From Rhodamnia argentea (lineage: Eukaryota; Streptophyta; Magnoliopsida; Myrtales; Myrtaceae), in the NCBI RefSeq assembly GCF_020921035.1, contig NC_063155.1, positions 17,255,311 through 17,319,310 on the forward strand: DNA of 64,000 nucleotides, given 5' to 3'. The translations under genes were made by a program, and so were the position numbers. Below the pieces are notes generated by a model, which saw only the letters and a list, made by a program, of their open reading frames with translations, did no database searches and had not been told where the DNA came from. This document shows positions 1 through 10,363 of this stretch, piece by piece. The number at the start of each line of letters is the position of its first letter. The first letter of the stretch is position 1.

Positions 1-85
1 TTCCTATATTCTTACACAAGAAGTATAAGCTCCTATCCCGAATAATCTCGACTAGCTCCATAGTTTTTCTTATTAGCACAACTCA

Positions 86-2270
86 TCACATAATCGAGCA
101 AGCATTCGGGTTCTCGTCGCTGAACATCTCGAACGAATCGGGCGGTGGCAAGTGATAGGCGCTCAAATAATTCGGCGGGCGTTCCTCCTCCGTGCCTGGA
201 TGCACATAAGCATAAGGGTTTGGGCCGTAATGCGATGCGGCATAGGAGGTGCTAGGATTTGCCGTGTGGTCCGGCTGCAGATGATGGGCGCTCGAGTAGT
301 ACGGTGGCCGTTCCTCCTCCATGCCCGGATGCACGTAAGCATGAGAGTGCGGCGGCGGGTTTGGGGTGTAATGCGACGCGGCATAGGAGGTGCTTGGGTT
401 CCCCGTGTGGTAACTAACGGTGTAGCTAGGATTCACAGCGTGGTAACTAACCGCAATTGTAGGAGGCACGGCGTTGTGACTGACTGCGTGCGCCGGAGGT
501 GCATGGTGTTGCGGCCGGTACCGGTGCTCGTGATGACGTGGAGCGGCATGATCAGGTGACACTACAGTTGAACCTTGACCCTCCCCCTCGTGCTGAGACC
601 TCGGGCCGGCGGGCCCATCGTTAGAATGTGGCGGAGCCGGATGTTGACCGGCTTGCTGACGTGGACGGCTGCAATCCGCCGCATTAGGCTTTGGACCTTG
701 ACCATGAATCTTGCGTTCCTCGGATCCTGATCCAGTGCTCGCTGGTGCTTCACCGGAGCGTGCACCCTCTCCTCCTTCCGCATTCTTCCCGTTTTGCCCT
801 TGCTTTTTCTTCTTTTTACCAGCAATGCCATTGCTGCCACTTTTCTCCTCGCCACCCTCACTCTCACCAACAACCGGCTGCTTCTCAGCCGCCGACCGGT
901 CACCATCCGATGCGGTCCCATTCCCCTCCCCCTCCCGCCTCACTTCTTTCGTTTCGGCACCGGCGCCGTCGGTTGCTGGTTCACCGTCCTGGGTTGCTTT
1001 TTCTTTACTAGCCTCTTTGCCACTGCCTTCGCTGTTCACTTTGGCACTTTGGTCCTGGTCTGGTGCGTCGGTTTTCACACACTCTCTCTCTTTTTGGGGC
1101 TCTTTAGGACTATTTGGGTCACTTTTTCTCTCTTTGTTCTTGGCTTTAACTGGCTCTTGGGGCTTTTGAGGCCACAGCTCTGCCTTCTTGCCTTTTTTTC
1201 CGAGTCTCTTGATCAAAGTGTCTGCGTCTATGTTCCCGGTGACAGTGACCATTTGTTGCTTTAGGTCGATCTCCGTCTTGTAAATACCTGTTTAGATAGA
1301 TTAACATACTAATTAGAGAGAGATTATAGACTCTGCATACGCGGATACAGACAAACAATCACTCCGGGTGTTTTAGTATGCTTAATCGTTCTGTTCTATG
1401 GGGTCTGAGCATTGAATCCGAGTAATCAAGACCGTACCGGACTAGCTAGTTCGAAACTCTCAGGCGGGGTTCGCACTAGTTCAACTAGTTTGGTTTCACG
1501 GATCGAAAAGGACCCGTAAAAGGTTTCGGTTCCTACATGACTTGCCAGTGAGCATAAGTCATAGCAAGATATGAAGTAGGTCTAATTGGCTTTGGCTTGT
1601 ATTGGAAAGGAGAGGATCACTCACTCTCTCTCTCTCTCTCTCTCTCTCTCGCTCTCTCTCTGAAGAAGTTAGATAATGACTGTAAATTGAATTTACAACT
1701 TGAAATGAAGGGAAAATGAAAGGAAATGAGGGAGAAAGAACTGTTGGATGCAGAATCTGAAAGGAATGACATTAGAGGTCCTAAACCACGGTTCATCAGC
1801 AGAAAACAACCAGTGCAGTGTAAGCTTTTCAGAAGATTTTTAATCTACGAGAATTCAAAATGGACCCTTTAACCAGTATAATCACCAGAACAATGGAGAA
1901 GCATGTTGATGCTGACGCTTGAAGAAGAAAGTCAAATGGATGATTCAATTAACACGCACTGAAACATAACAGAAGAGCAAGAAGAGCTTGTGGGGGGATT
2001 AAGTTTTCAGTTTACCTTGAATCTTTTTTAGAACCTTTTCGACTTTGCGCTTGCACCCTTCGCAGTGGATAGAGACTCTCAATACCGAAGTCTGTAAATC
2101 AGTTGCAGAGCAAGAATTCCAATCAGTTGTTGAACAAAAGCTGTTCTTACCATAATCTAGGGACTGTATATTGTAATCGTATGTGATTATGGTCTATTTA
2201 CCTTAAGGTTTAAAGTCACTGAAGCTTCTTCTCCATCTTTTGTGCCTTTCTTCGCTTCTGAGTTTGCCAT
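86..2270 (-). CDS. heavy-metal-associated isoprenylated plant protein (HIPP)
   Basis: Three exons on the minus strand: 2270-2202, 2091-2016 and 1287-86, all with GT-AG introns, giving about 448 aa. The HMA domain runs from about residue 24 to 90. Its metal-site loop HCEGC is in exon 2 and its second half (VYKTEIDLKQQMVTVTG) opens exon 3. A long low-complexity region rich in Lys, Glu, Gly, Pro, His and Tyr follows. The protein ends in CSIM, a CaaX box for prenylation. HIPPs are known to bind metals through the two cysteines and to attach to membranes or enter the nucleus. The last 100 residues hold an internal duplication (NPSTSYAASHY...AYVHPG.EEERPP occurs twice). The start chosen is the first ATG (2270) of exon 1, whose MANSEAKKG lead-in precedes the HMA. 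The leader carries a (GA)n tract. The family call is firm; the metal and partners are unknown. Confidence 0.92.
1624..1661. repeat. (CT)n microsatellite
   Basis: About 38 bp of CT repeats with one CG interruption, inside intron 2 (1288-2015) of the HIPP gene. Confidence 0.9.
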
Positions 2271-2308
2271 CCTGGAGCACCAATGGAGGAGACTGCCCTG
2301 GAGAAGTT

Positions 2309-2333
2309 GAGAGAGAGAGAGAGAGAGAGAGAG
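2309..2333. repeat. (GA)n microsatellite in HIPP leader
   Basis: About 25 bp of GA repeats, 39 bp upstream of the HIPP start codon, so a CT tract in the sense orientation of that gene. It lies in the likely 5' UTR or core promoter. Such tracts can bind plant BBR/BPC GAGA-binding factors (known); a function here is inference. Confidence 0.75.
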
Positions 2334-2454
2334 AATGTTGAGGAATCGAAGCATTTTAAAGGGAGGAAGCGGAGGAAAAAAGAGATCTAGTAGGGCCTAC
2401 ACAGTTTAGTGCTTGATGGACTGGCATTATTACAAAGCCCCTCTTTAGTTAGGG

Positions 2455-2926
2455 ATTAAATCACGAAAAATCTTAAATTGGTGCACCTTTGATAAATTTA
2501 TCCCAATCTAATTTTTTGACCATTAAAAATCTCAAATTGATATGTATATAACAAATTTACCCTCCGTTAGTTTTCGTTAAATTGAGTTAATTTCACGAAA
2601 AGAATCCAAACTAGTATAAATGTGATAAACGGAGAGTAAAAACTCCAAACTCGTATACCCATCAACTGCCACGTCTCATATAACTCATAAATTCGATAAT
2701 AAAATTTAACGGAAATTAACGGAAGGTAAATTTGTCATATGCGTCTTAGTTCGAGATTTTTGATGTTCAAAAAATTAATTTGGAGTAAATTTGTCACAAT
2801 AGTACCAGCTAGGGTTTTTTGTGATAAAAAAATCGGTCTGGGATAAATTGTCACATGTGTATTAGCTTGGGGTTTTTCGTGATATATATTTTTTTTTGTG
2901 AAAGGGTTTTTCGTGATATTAATCCT
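2455..2926. mobile_element. TIR repeat, family B copy 1
   Basis: AT-rich non-coding element whose ends are inverted. It opens with ATCACGAAAAATCTTAAATT and closes with the complement of a similar string (GGTTTTTCGTGATAT near 2870-2885, repeated near 2905-2920). Inside are recurring phrases such as ACAAATTTACCCTCCGTTAG. Related copies lie at 6036-6210 and 23690-24002. It is probably a MITE-like non-autonomous DNA element; no coding capacity is seen. Confidence 0.6.
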
Positions 2927-4194
2927 TAGTTAGGTGATAATTATCTCAAAAGGGTTTTCTGAATTCTGCTAATGTTTTATGTTGGAGGCTTTGATGTTAA
3001 TGGTGGACTCCAAAGAACTTTTAGCACTTCATGCTTTTCGATATTGGTGAGATACCTACCACATATTTTCTTCTTTAAATGCCTAAATAAAGCAACTTTA
3101 ATGGATGAACCGCAGCTTTGGTCGACTTAAAAGATGATTGTTCCAGCTGGCCTAGCTGGTCCCCGCTTGAGCACTCAAGGAAAAAAAGGTACATGACATG
3201 GTTTTCAATTTAGTGCAGTGCATGCAGAATTGTGATATGACCAGCAGTGTATGCTTCTGCTCTTGCAGTGGAAGTACTTGGACAGTAAGCAAGCTGAAAT
3301 GAATTGTGCACTTTCTGAAGCACTTAGCTTCTGTGGGTTGCCGATGAAAAGCAAAATTGAGATGAAGAAGAGATCTTTTGGATTGGTCTGCTTCAAGAAA
3401 CTGAATGGAAAAGCCCAGATCAGTTTAACAGTGGACTAGTTTAGGATCAATTTATTGAAACCCTATGAAGTTGGGACGATAAAACTTCTCTCTTCGTTTA
3501 ATGATTACAGATAAATTCCTCTTTTTGTAGGGCTATGTAGTTTGATATTTACGATATCCTATCATTCCCCCGTACACTTAGCATGATCTTTCTGTCGGGT
3601 ACTAAAAGTGAAAATACTTAATTTGGGAGGCAAACGGGATTTAAAATCAAGACTTCCTGCTCTAATATTATGTAAGATTTCGTGAGACTCATTGACAATT
3701 ATTCTAAAAGTTTAAGCTGTTAGATGAATGCGTGATTTAATATGTAAATATTCTATGACTCCCTCACATGGTTTAATACTCGAATATTCTATTCCACGTC
3801 AGCAGCCCAACTTAAGAAATTCTTGCACTCACAAATTACCTCCTTCGCAGATTAGGTGAGAAAAGCAAAAATGTTCAGCTTACGATATCTGGCTGGGCAG
3901 ATAGTTAAAAAACTGTCTAATCATGATCCCTCATGTGCGTGATTATATTACTAACTGAATACCCGTAAGCCTAGAGTAGCCTAGAGTAGACAAGAGGGAT
4001 GCTCCTCTTCCACGCTTCTTGACAAATCCCTGGAGCAACTTTCCAGGATACCGATGACTGGATGAGTGGTCAAGAGGCTGATTTAGATGTGACGGAACTC
4101 GTGCAAAACAACTGTCATTTTATGGGTGAAGCCTCACTCAATACATATAAAAAAGCCAGTTTGCATCCATATGTGCCGAAGTTTGACAGATAAA

Positions 4195-4570
4195 ATTAGG
4201 CTAAAATATACTATAAATATCAAAACTTAATTATGTCGCTCAGTTTAGTACTAAAACTTTTAAAATGACCACTTAAGTGTCAATTTTTTTTTTTAAAAAA
4301 AGCTCACTCCGATGCCAACTTGGATTTGAGCTGACATGACTCACTGAAAATTCGATGTGGCCTATTTTTCTTAATATTTGAGTTGACATGGCTCGCCGAA
4401 TTTAGCACTGCAGTGAGCGTTTTTAAAAAAATTTAGTATTTAAGTGATTGTTGTTTTGAAAGCTTTAGCACTGAAATAATAATTTTTCAAAAAATTTGGC
4501 ACGTAAGTGATTGTAGTTTTAGCATTAAAATGAGTGTCGTAAATAGGTTTTCGCATTTGTAGTGTACTTA
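4195..4570. repeat. dispersed repeat, family C copy 1
   Basis: AT-rich stretch built of short reiterated phrases, such as 'cacttaagtg' and 'gcactgaaa' alternating with runs of A or T. The same style of sequence recurs at 62280-62640. No ORF is convincing. The rest of 2927-5600 shows only short chance ORFs. Confidence 0.4.
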
Positions 4571-5601
4571 AGCCGACAAAATTAGTATTTCTCTTGAATA
4601 TTTCCATGTGACTTTCCTTACTCTGCATGACTTTCTTAGTCTTGTGGTAAAGTACCTACTTTTGTACAAAATTGCGACTGAATAGTACAAGAAGCTTCGA
4701 GAAGGGACATCTTAATTCGTCCACAAGTTAGAACCTCAGGCAAAAAGCGTCTTGGTGAAGCACGCTTCGATGGCAACTTCATGGAAGCTGCTCTTTTCTC
4801 ATTGCTGTATTCGTCCTGTTGATAGCGAAGACCGCTCTCACTTGTCCAATCTCCGAATCTGTTGCTTAAAATCTATCCGGTGGAATCAGCATTGTCGTTC
4901 GGATTTATATATTCAATATGCGTTATTCCTACTGAACTCCCCTCTCACTACGTTAATGTAAATCCTGACATCGATTGCCCATGAAATCTTTGATCTAGTT
5001 CTAGTTCTCTATAGGAACAATGACGAAAAGATCAAAGAATACATAGACAAGTGATCGAAACTCGCGTGTCGTGCATCCCAACACAATGAATCAAACTAGG
5101 AGTTTTCATCGCGCGAATCAAAATTTGTGGTGTTCTTATGTGAAAAAAATCCTAAGCCATCCTCTTCAAACTTTGTAGATTTTTACTATGTAGTTATTAG
5201 TAGGGATGAACAATTTTACGGTAGGTAAGTTCTAGGCATGAAACCTGAAACCTACTCTATCGGGACCGATTTTCAGTTGGTGGGTTGTTGGTCCGGTTAG
5301 TCTATCTTGAACTAGTTCTCACCCCCGGTTATTAGCTCTGGACATGGTCTTTTTGCCCAAAAGAAACAAACTTTGGGGATGAAGTTATTCTGGTTATTGT
5401 TTGGCCCAAAGAGAAAAAAGTGGGTCTTGTAATTGAATTCATGTATCATGGGCCAAACCTGGTAAGAAGGCTGAGAGCTGAGCTTAGTATTGGGTAAGGT
5501 AAAGTTGGCTTCATAAGTTCTTACTGGACTGTGGTCACGTCTGTTTCAGGCCCAACCTTTGATTGAAGCTAACCAATTAGTTGTTATTCGTTATGGATTT
5601 A

Positions 5602-6035
5602 GGGAAAATTTCAAATAAGGACATAAAATGAACCTTATTTCAAATAAAAACTTTAGTAATTTCATCATTTTCATTTTCTGATTTTTCCTTTTTTTTCTTC
5701 TTTCTTTCGCCGGTGGCCGATCTCAAATGAATGTCGGCCACCGGTAGGGGATGGGTGGCCTCGCTTGGGCGGGGCAAGGCCAATCCTTGACTACGATCAT
5801 TGAGGGCAGCCTAGCCCGGGCGGGGTGAGGTGAGCCCTTGCCCAATTAGGGGAGGGCAGGCGAGGTGCCCCGGCCCCACCGGTGAGCACGGCCACCGGCG
5901 AGAAGGAAAGAGAAGAAAGAAACAAAAAAAGAAGAAAGGGAAAAAATTAGATAAATAAATGACGAAAATGCCTTATTTAGGACATTCTTTGAAAAAAATG
6001 AGGGCACTTCATGCCCTTATTTGAAATTTTTCCTT
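5602..6035. mobile_element. MITE with GC-rich core
   Basis: The left end GGGAAAATTTCAAATAAGG is matched by the reverse complement of the right end (GGAAAAATTTCAAATAAGGG). The inverted similarity continues for roughly 50 bp. The core is GC-rich and itself palindromic (GCCGGTGGCCG against CGGCCACCGGC). This is the structure of a non-autonomous DNA transposon. I could not fix a target-site duplication. Confidence 0.65.
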
Positions 6036-6210
6036 AGGTTAATACTATAAAAAACTCCAAATTGGACCTATGATAATTTTACCTCAAACTCATATTTTGA
6101 TCAGAAAAAACCTTAAACTAGTACACCCGCAATAAATTTATTCCAAGCTAATTTTTTGCCAACAAAAAATTTCAAACTTGTTTATTTATGACAAATTTAC
6201 CCTTTGTTAG
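6036..6210. repeat. family B copy 2 (fragment)
   Basis: Shares the phrases 'aaactccaaattgg', 'gataattttacc' and 'gacaaatttaccctttgttag' with the element at 2455-2926, directly next to the MITE at 5602-6035. Truncated, with no inverted partner end seen. Confidence 0.5.
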
Positions 6211-6410
6211 TATACTTGTCATTGCGCAAGGGCCATGGCACTCTCGCCCGACCTAGGTCCGGTGAGGGTCGGCCAACGACCATAGCCTAAAAACAAAAGC
6301 AAAAAAAAAGCCTTGAAAAATATAAAAATGTTATTTGAAGAATGTCCATGTTAGCGTTGGACGTAAGTCGTCCCCATACTACATAGGATGATCGGAATTT
6401 TTTTTTTTTG

Positions 6411-6625
6411 GTCGAAAAAAAGATATCATTCATATATCGGAATAATCAAGAGGTACATAGAAGGCTTTCGGTTATAGCGAATCCCAAATAACTGCAGAAC
6501 AAAGCAAAATCTTAAAAGCATATAACAAAGTACAGTCCACATTTGGAAACACACTCTCATCCCCTCGATGACAAATCTACCATCGTAAACATTCGACGGC
6601 TGATCACCAGATTTAGTGACGAGCA
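6411..6625 (-). repeat. possible 3' tail of a LINE, degenerate
   Basis: On the minus strand an open stretch (6626-6426) ends at a stop and runs into a T-rich tract near 6400-6420, resembling the 3' ends of plant non-LTR retrotransposons. The protein is not recognisable. It could equally be chance sequence. Confidence 0.25.
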
Positions 6626-7724
6626 CATGCTAAGGCCGCGCATGGTAACCATTCTGATTCGAAAAATAGATTCTGATTAAAATAACTTTTTCTGATTACG
6701 TTTCTGGATAAGTTTTAGAGAATCGTAACACGTTTAATAAGCGCTCAAAATTTACGTTCCTGGAATAGAAATGTATTTGATAAGCGCACAAAATTTCTGT
6801 TTCAAAAAACTGTTTCTCTTCCTAATTTTTTTCATTTAAGTTAAATAACTATGTAATTACTTTGTAAAATTTCATTCTAAATTGAAGACTAATTTTCAAT
6901 GCACATTAAAATAATTTAAAATACATTATTTTTTTAGCATGTCATAAATGAAATACAAATTTTAATACATTACATTTGAAGTTCGATTAAAGCATGGGAA
7001 AGTTCCCATATTAAGAACTCATTTTTTCTTTAAATGTTTCGTTATCCAAAATACATACAAACATAGCAGCCGAATAATCAAATTATTCACCGATAAAAAA
7101 AAAAAACAAATTATCCTCCTTGATACAAAGTACAAGTTCTTCACTATCATATGGCAGCTTCTATCCTAAATCCAAGTGGGTGTTTAGTTTCAGCTTTACG
7201 TGCAAATGTTTACATTTTGTGACGCACGACTACGAGTATATATGTTATCATTCACATGTTGGATGCCATCATCTTCTGTGACATTTTTTGCGGAAGAGTG
7301 AAATCTATGAAATTTAGGCCCAAATTTATGAAAATGAGGTCAAACTAGCATAATATAAGCTTATTCTATTTTTAGGGATTTTCTAAAATTTTGATGATTG
7401 TTTAAAAAATTTCCATTTTTTTTGAAATTTTTTATTTTATTTTTATTAAGTTGAGAAAAAAGTAACAAGAGAACCGAAAGGGAAAAGTAAGAAATGTGAC
7501 ACATCATTTTGTTTTGTGATTCTCAAAAGTGATTCTTTTTCCGGAACCAACTTTTTTTTTGTTCTGGATTTTGCTTTAAAACCGATTCTGATTCTCTAAA
7601 ATAATTATGGGAACAGAGTCGGAATCAAATTTTTTTGCGTTACCAAACGCGATTCTCATCCGTTTTTGTTCCCAAAATCAGAATCGGAGAATGTGAATGG
7701 TTACCATATAGGCCCTAAGCATGC
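6626..7724. mobile_element. non-autonomous TIR DNA transposon, ~1.1 kb
   Basis: The left arm CATGCTAAGGCC...ATGGTAACCATTC pairs with the complement of the right arm (CATGCTTAGGGCCTATATGG, then TAACCATTC). Sub-terminal parts also contain related 'gattctgatt' motifs in opposite orientation. The interior is AT-rich with no transposase. The ends are hAT- or Harbinger-like, but I could not find a clean target-site duplication. Confidence 0.6.
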
Positions 7725-8143
7725 CCACTCTATTTGCAAAGGCTTGTGGTGCGCATATAGGATCGACACCCCCATCCCCACCACATTGCAAAAACACCAG
7801 CATCAACATGTTGAAAAGATATAGATCAAGTATCTATAAGGAATTTCCAAATCTATATTTGGGTCTAGCTCCGGAGAGGAAAACCTCCAAAACTTGACCC
7901 AAATCTAAATCAAGAGAGAAGAACGGCATAATCTTGAAGAGATTGTGGAGTTATGTCACGAACATCCTCCTTGTTAATTGTCGATTAGATGAATGGCTGA
8001 ACTTATCTTCACGTCCACCCAATATCAGCTGTAGAAATTTATTCACAGATACAAGCTCCCAGATCATATTGGGAGAGAAAAGGGACACAAACACAAGAAA
8101 AATTAAAGACAAACCAGGCTACGAAAGAGGTAGAGGGGAAGAG

Positions 8144-8166
8144 GAGGGAGGGAGGGAGGGAGGGAG
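8144..8166. repeat. (GGGA)n purine tract
   Basis: Tandem GGGA units within a wider purine-rich strand from 8120 to 8205. A short ORF across it (7934-8212, +) is low complexity and not considered a gene. Confidence 0.7.
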
Positions 8167-8329
8167 AAAGGTAAGAGGGGATGGGAGGGAGGGAGACCTC
8201 CCTCTAGGGTAGTTCAGAATTTTTTAGCTAGATGGCAGCTGCTCTGTGAGAAAACCCTAGCTGGGGAGAGAACTCAATCATAGGATAGGATAGCCGGCGT
8301 TTTCGTCAGTAATTTTCGATCAAAATTGG

Positions 8330-8450
8330 TGGGATGGATTGAATTGATATAATTACAAAAAGTCTAGGACTTAATTGGCAAAAAAAAAAAAATTGATTGA
8401 ATTGGCACAAATTCAATAGGCGTAGGACTTTTTTTTGATAATTTTCGTAT
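8330..8450. repeat. family A repeat end
   Basis: Carries 'aaaagtctaggacttaattgg' style sequence followed by 'attgaattggcacaaattcaat' and 'aggactttttt'. The same words form the ends of the element at 20254-21455 and the stretch at 48950-49095. Likely a remnant of that TIR family. From 8451 to 9880 I see nothing else beyond chance ORFs. Confidence 0.5.
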
Positions 8451-9881
8451 TTTCTAACGTGATGTCCTGAACTATGACGTTCGATCTGTTTTACGAAGCA
8501 CAAAAGACCACATGCGACTTCAGGATACAAGAATCATTGATCCTAGATATTTTGCGTGCACGAAATGTCGTGTTCCAGGAATTGTCTTACTGTTTGTTCC
8601 TACTGCTATCTTGAGAAAGATCAAGATCTGTTTCGGGTTCCACATAGGATTCTTGTTCCTTCTTCCGTAGTAGTACGTGTCGTTTTGCTTCCATCTTCTT
8701 CTGCAGAAACATATACCATTCCATTGAAAGATCAGTAACCAGAAGACGAGAAGAAAGAAAGACAACAAAGACAAGAAGAGAACATCCAATTCAATCCTCG
8801 TAATAATAGTTGGCAGACAATGGCTTCTCAGTTCTCGGACCAAATGATCATTATGACAGCCGACAATCCCCCAAGGCCATACCGAGTTAAATCCATGTTA
8901 TAACTCTTCTGTCCGATTCTTGACACCCATATCACACTCCAATCATGTCCCAACCTATTCTTGAAGAAATTCTTGGTCTTTGATGCAAAGTTGTCGATGA
9001 GTGTGGTATTTGTTAGGAGTGCGCAACAGAAATTCGATATATTTGAAAGATTGCCTAGAGGTACTTTAGACCACTCTTATATGAGATTTCTCTAACACAA
9101 CTCAAACGTGTATCCTAATAGTATTACTACCCCTGTAGTAATTCTAGATATACTTAGACATATAAACAACATTGGTTTATGCAATGATCTTATCAAGTTT
9201 TTACCGAATATCGAACATGACCCGCTTTTCATTTGAGACGTCAGCATTGACCGTTAAACAGGGTGGGTCCAATTAGACGAGCTAACTTCGAAACGCGAAG
9301 ATGCGGGATACATTCTTTAGTGAGTAGGTAGGGTTGTGTGTGATTAGGTGCAGGACAATGGGCGAGGCTTCAGCATGCCTGGAGGTCATGGAACTAAGCT
9401 CTAATCCAGAAAGTCTACATTCAAGATCCAGACTTTCATCTCAAATACATCTACTCAATCCGGAAGAGCATTAGGATAAACAAAACAATGACTTGCAAAT
9501 GGAGCCAAGCAAAAGTTTTAAGGAAAGAGACATGTGGGTGGTGGTTCTGGTGGCTGTCTTAGCCTCCCGTAAAACAGCATTTGCTGAGACGGGGCCGTGG
9601 GTTAGATTCGTCACATGATACAGGGATGTGATGGACCATTTCTTCGCTCTCCAAACCTCTTCTTTTTCTCTTCTCGCTTTTGTAGTTTCACCCTCCTGTG
9701 ATGCAGAGTTAGGCAAGAGTCCAACCTCCAAGGGACCCGCCAGGATGCTTGGATTGCATCTTCTTGATTTGGTCCCTTTTAGCTCCCTAAAAGGATTCAT
9801 AACTCGCCTGCAAATACCATGGACCCATATCAGATGCTTCCATTACTGCACCTCAAAACTGGTGGCTGTTCTGTGATGTGT

Positions 9882-9883
<2 letters not shown>

Positions 9884-9920
<37 letters not shown>

Positions 9921-10105
9921 ATGTGCTTGCCTGCGGATCTTTTGATAATGACCAAAAAGAAGCATGTGAGAGATGGGGATTGGGCATCATTAGGGGGCAA
10001 TCTTTGCTAAAAATGATGAGGTTGCCAAGGAAGACAAACAGAGCAATTCGTGTTTAAGAGAGTCCTGTTGCAGAGGGAATTAATGGAGGAGAGAGAGAGA
10101 GAGAG
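9884..10105. repeat. two (GA)n tracts upstream of the formin
   Basis: GA repeats at 9884-9918 and again at 10089-10105, 260-480 bp before the formin start codon. They probably lie in its promoter or 5' UTR. Candidate GAGA-factor sites, by inference only. Confidence 0.7.
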
Positions 10106-10363
10106 GAATTCATGAGCAGAGAAGTAAAAGAAGGCCCAGTACAACTACCAGGCTCAGGGGTTCCTTGGAGTAGCATTAAAGACTTTAGGACCAAGGCGCA
10201 CCCCTCTTCACCTTCTTCTCCAACACATCCCACACAGCCCCCTCAAAAGCATGTCATTTTTTGTCAAGGATTGGAACAGAAAGGAACCAAATTTATGGCC
10301 AGAAAGTTGTATTCACTACCTGCTCTGATGTTCCTGGCTTGAAGAAGGAAACACACCCCCAAA

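Noticed and set aside
562..1264. Plus and minus ORFs of 100-156 aa over the HIPP last exon
   Set aside because: Shadow frames of the HIPP coding exon; no independent start context or domain.
3205..3439. Opposed ORFs of about 62 aa
   Set aside because: Short, no domain, no splice partners; chance openings in intergenic DNA.
10112..10342. 76-aa ORF before the formin
   Set aside because: Probably formin 5' UTR or promoter; sequence is not recognisable and overlaps the CT/GA-rich leader.
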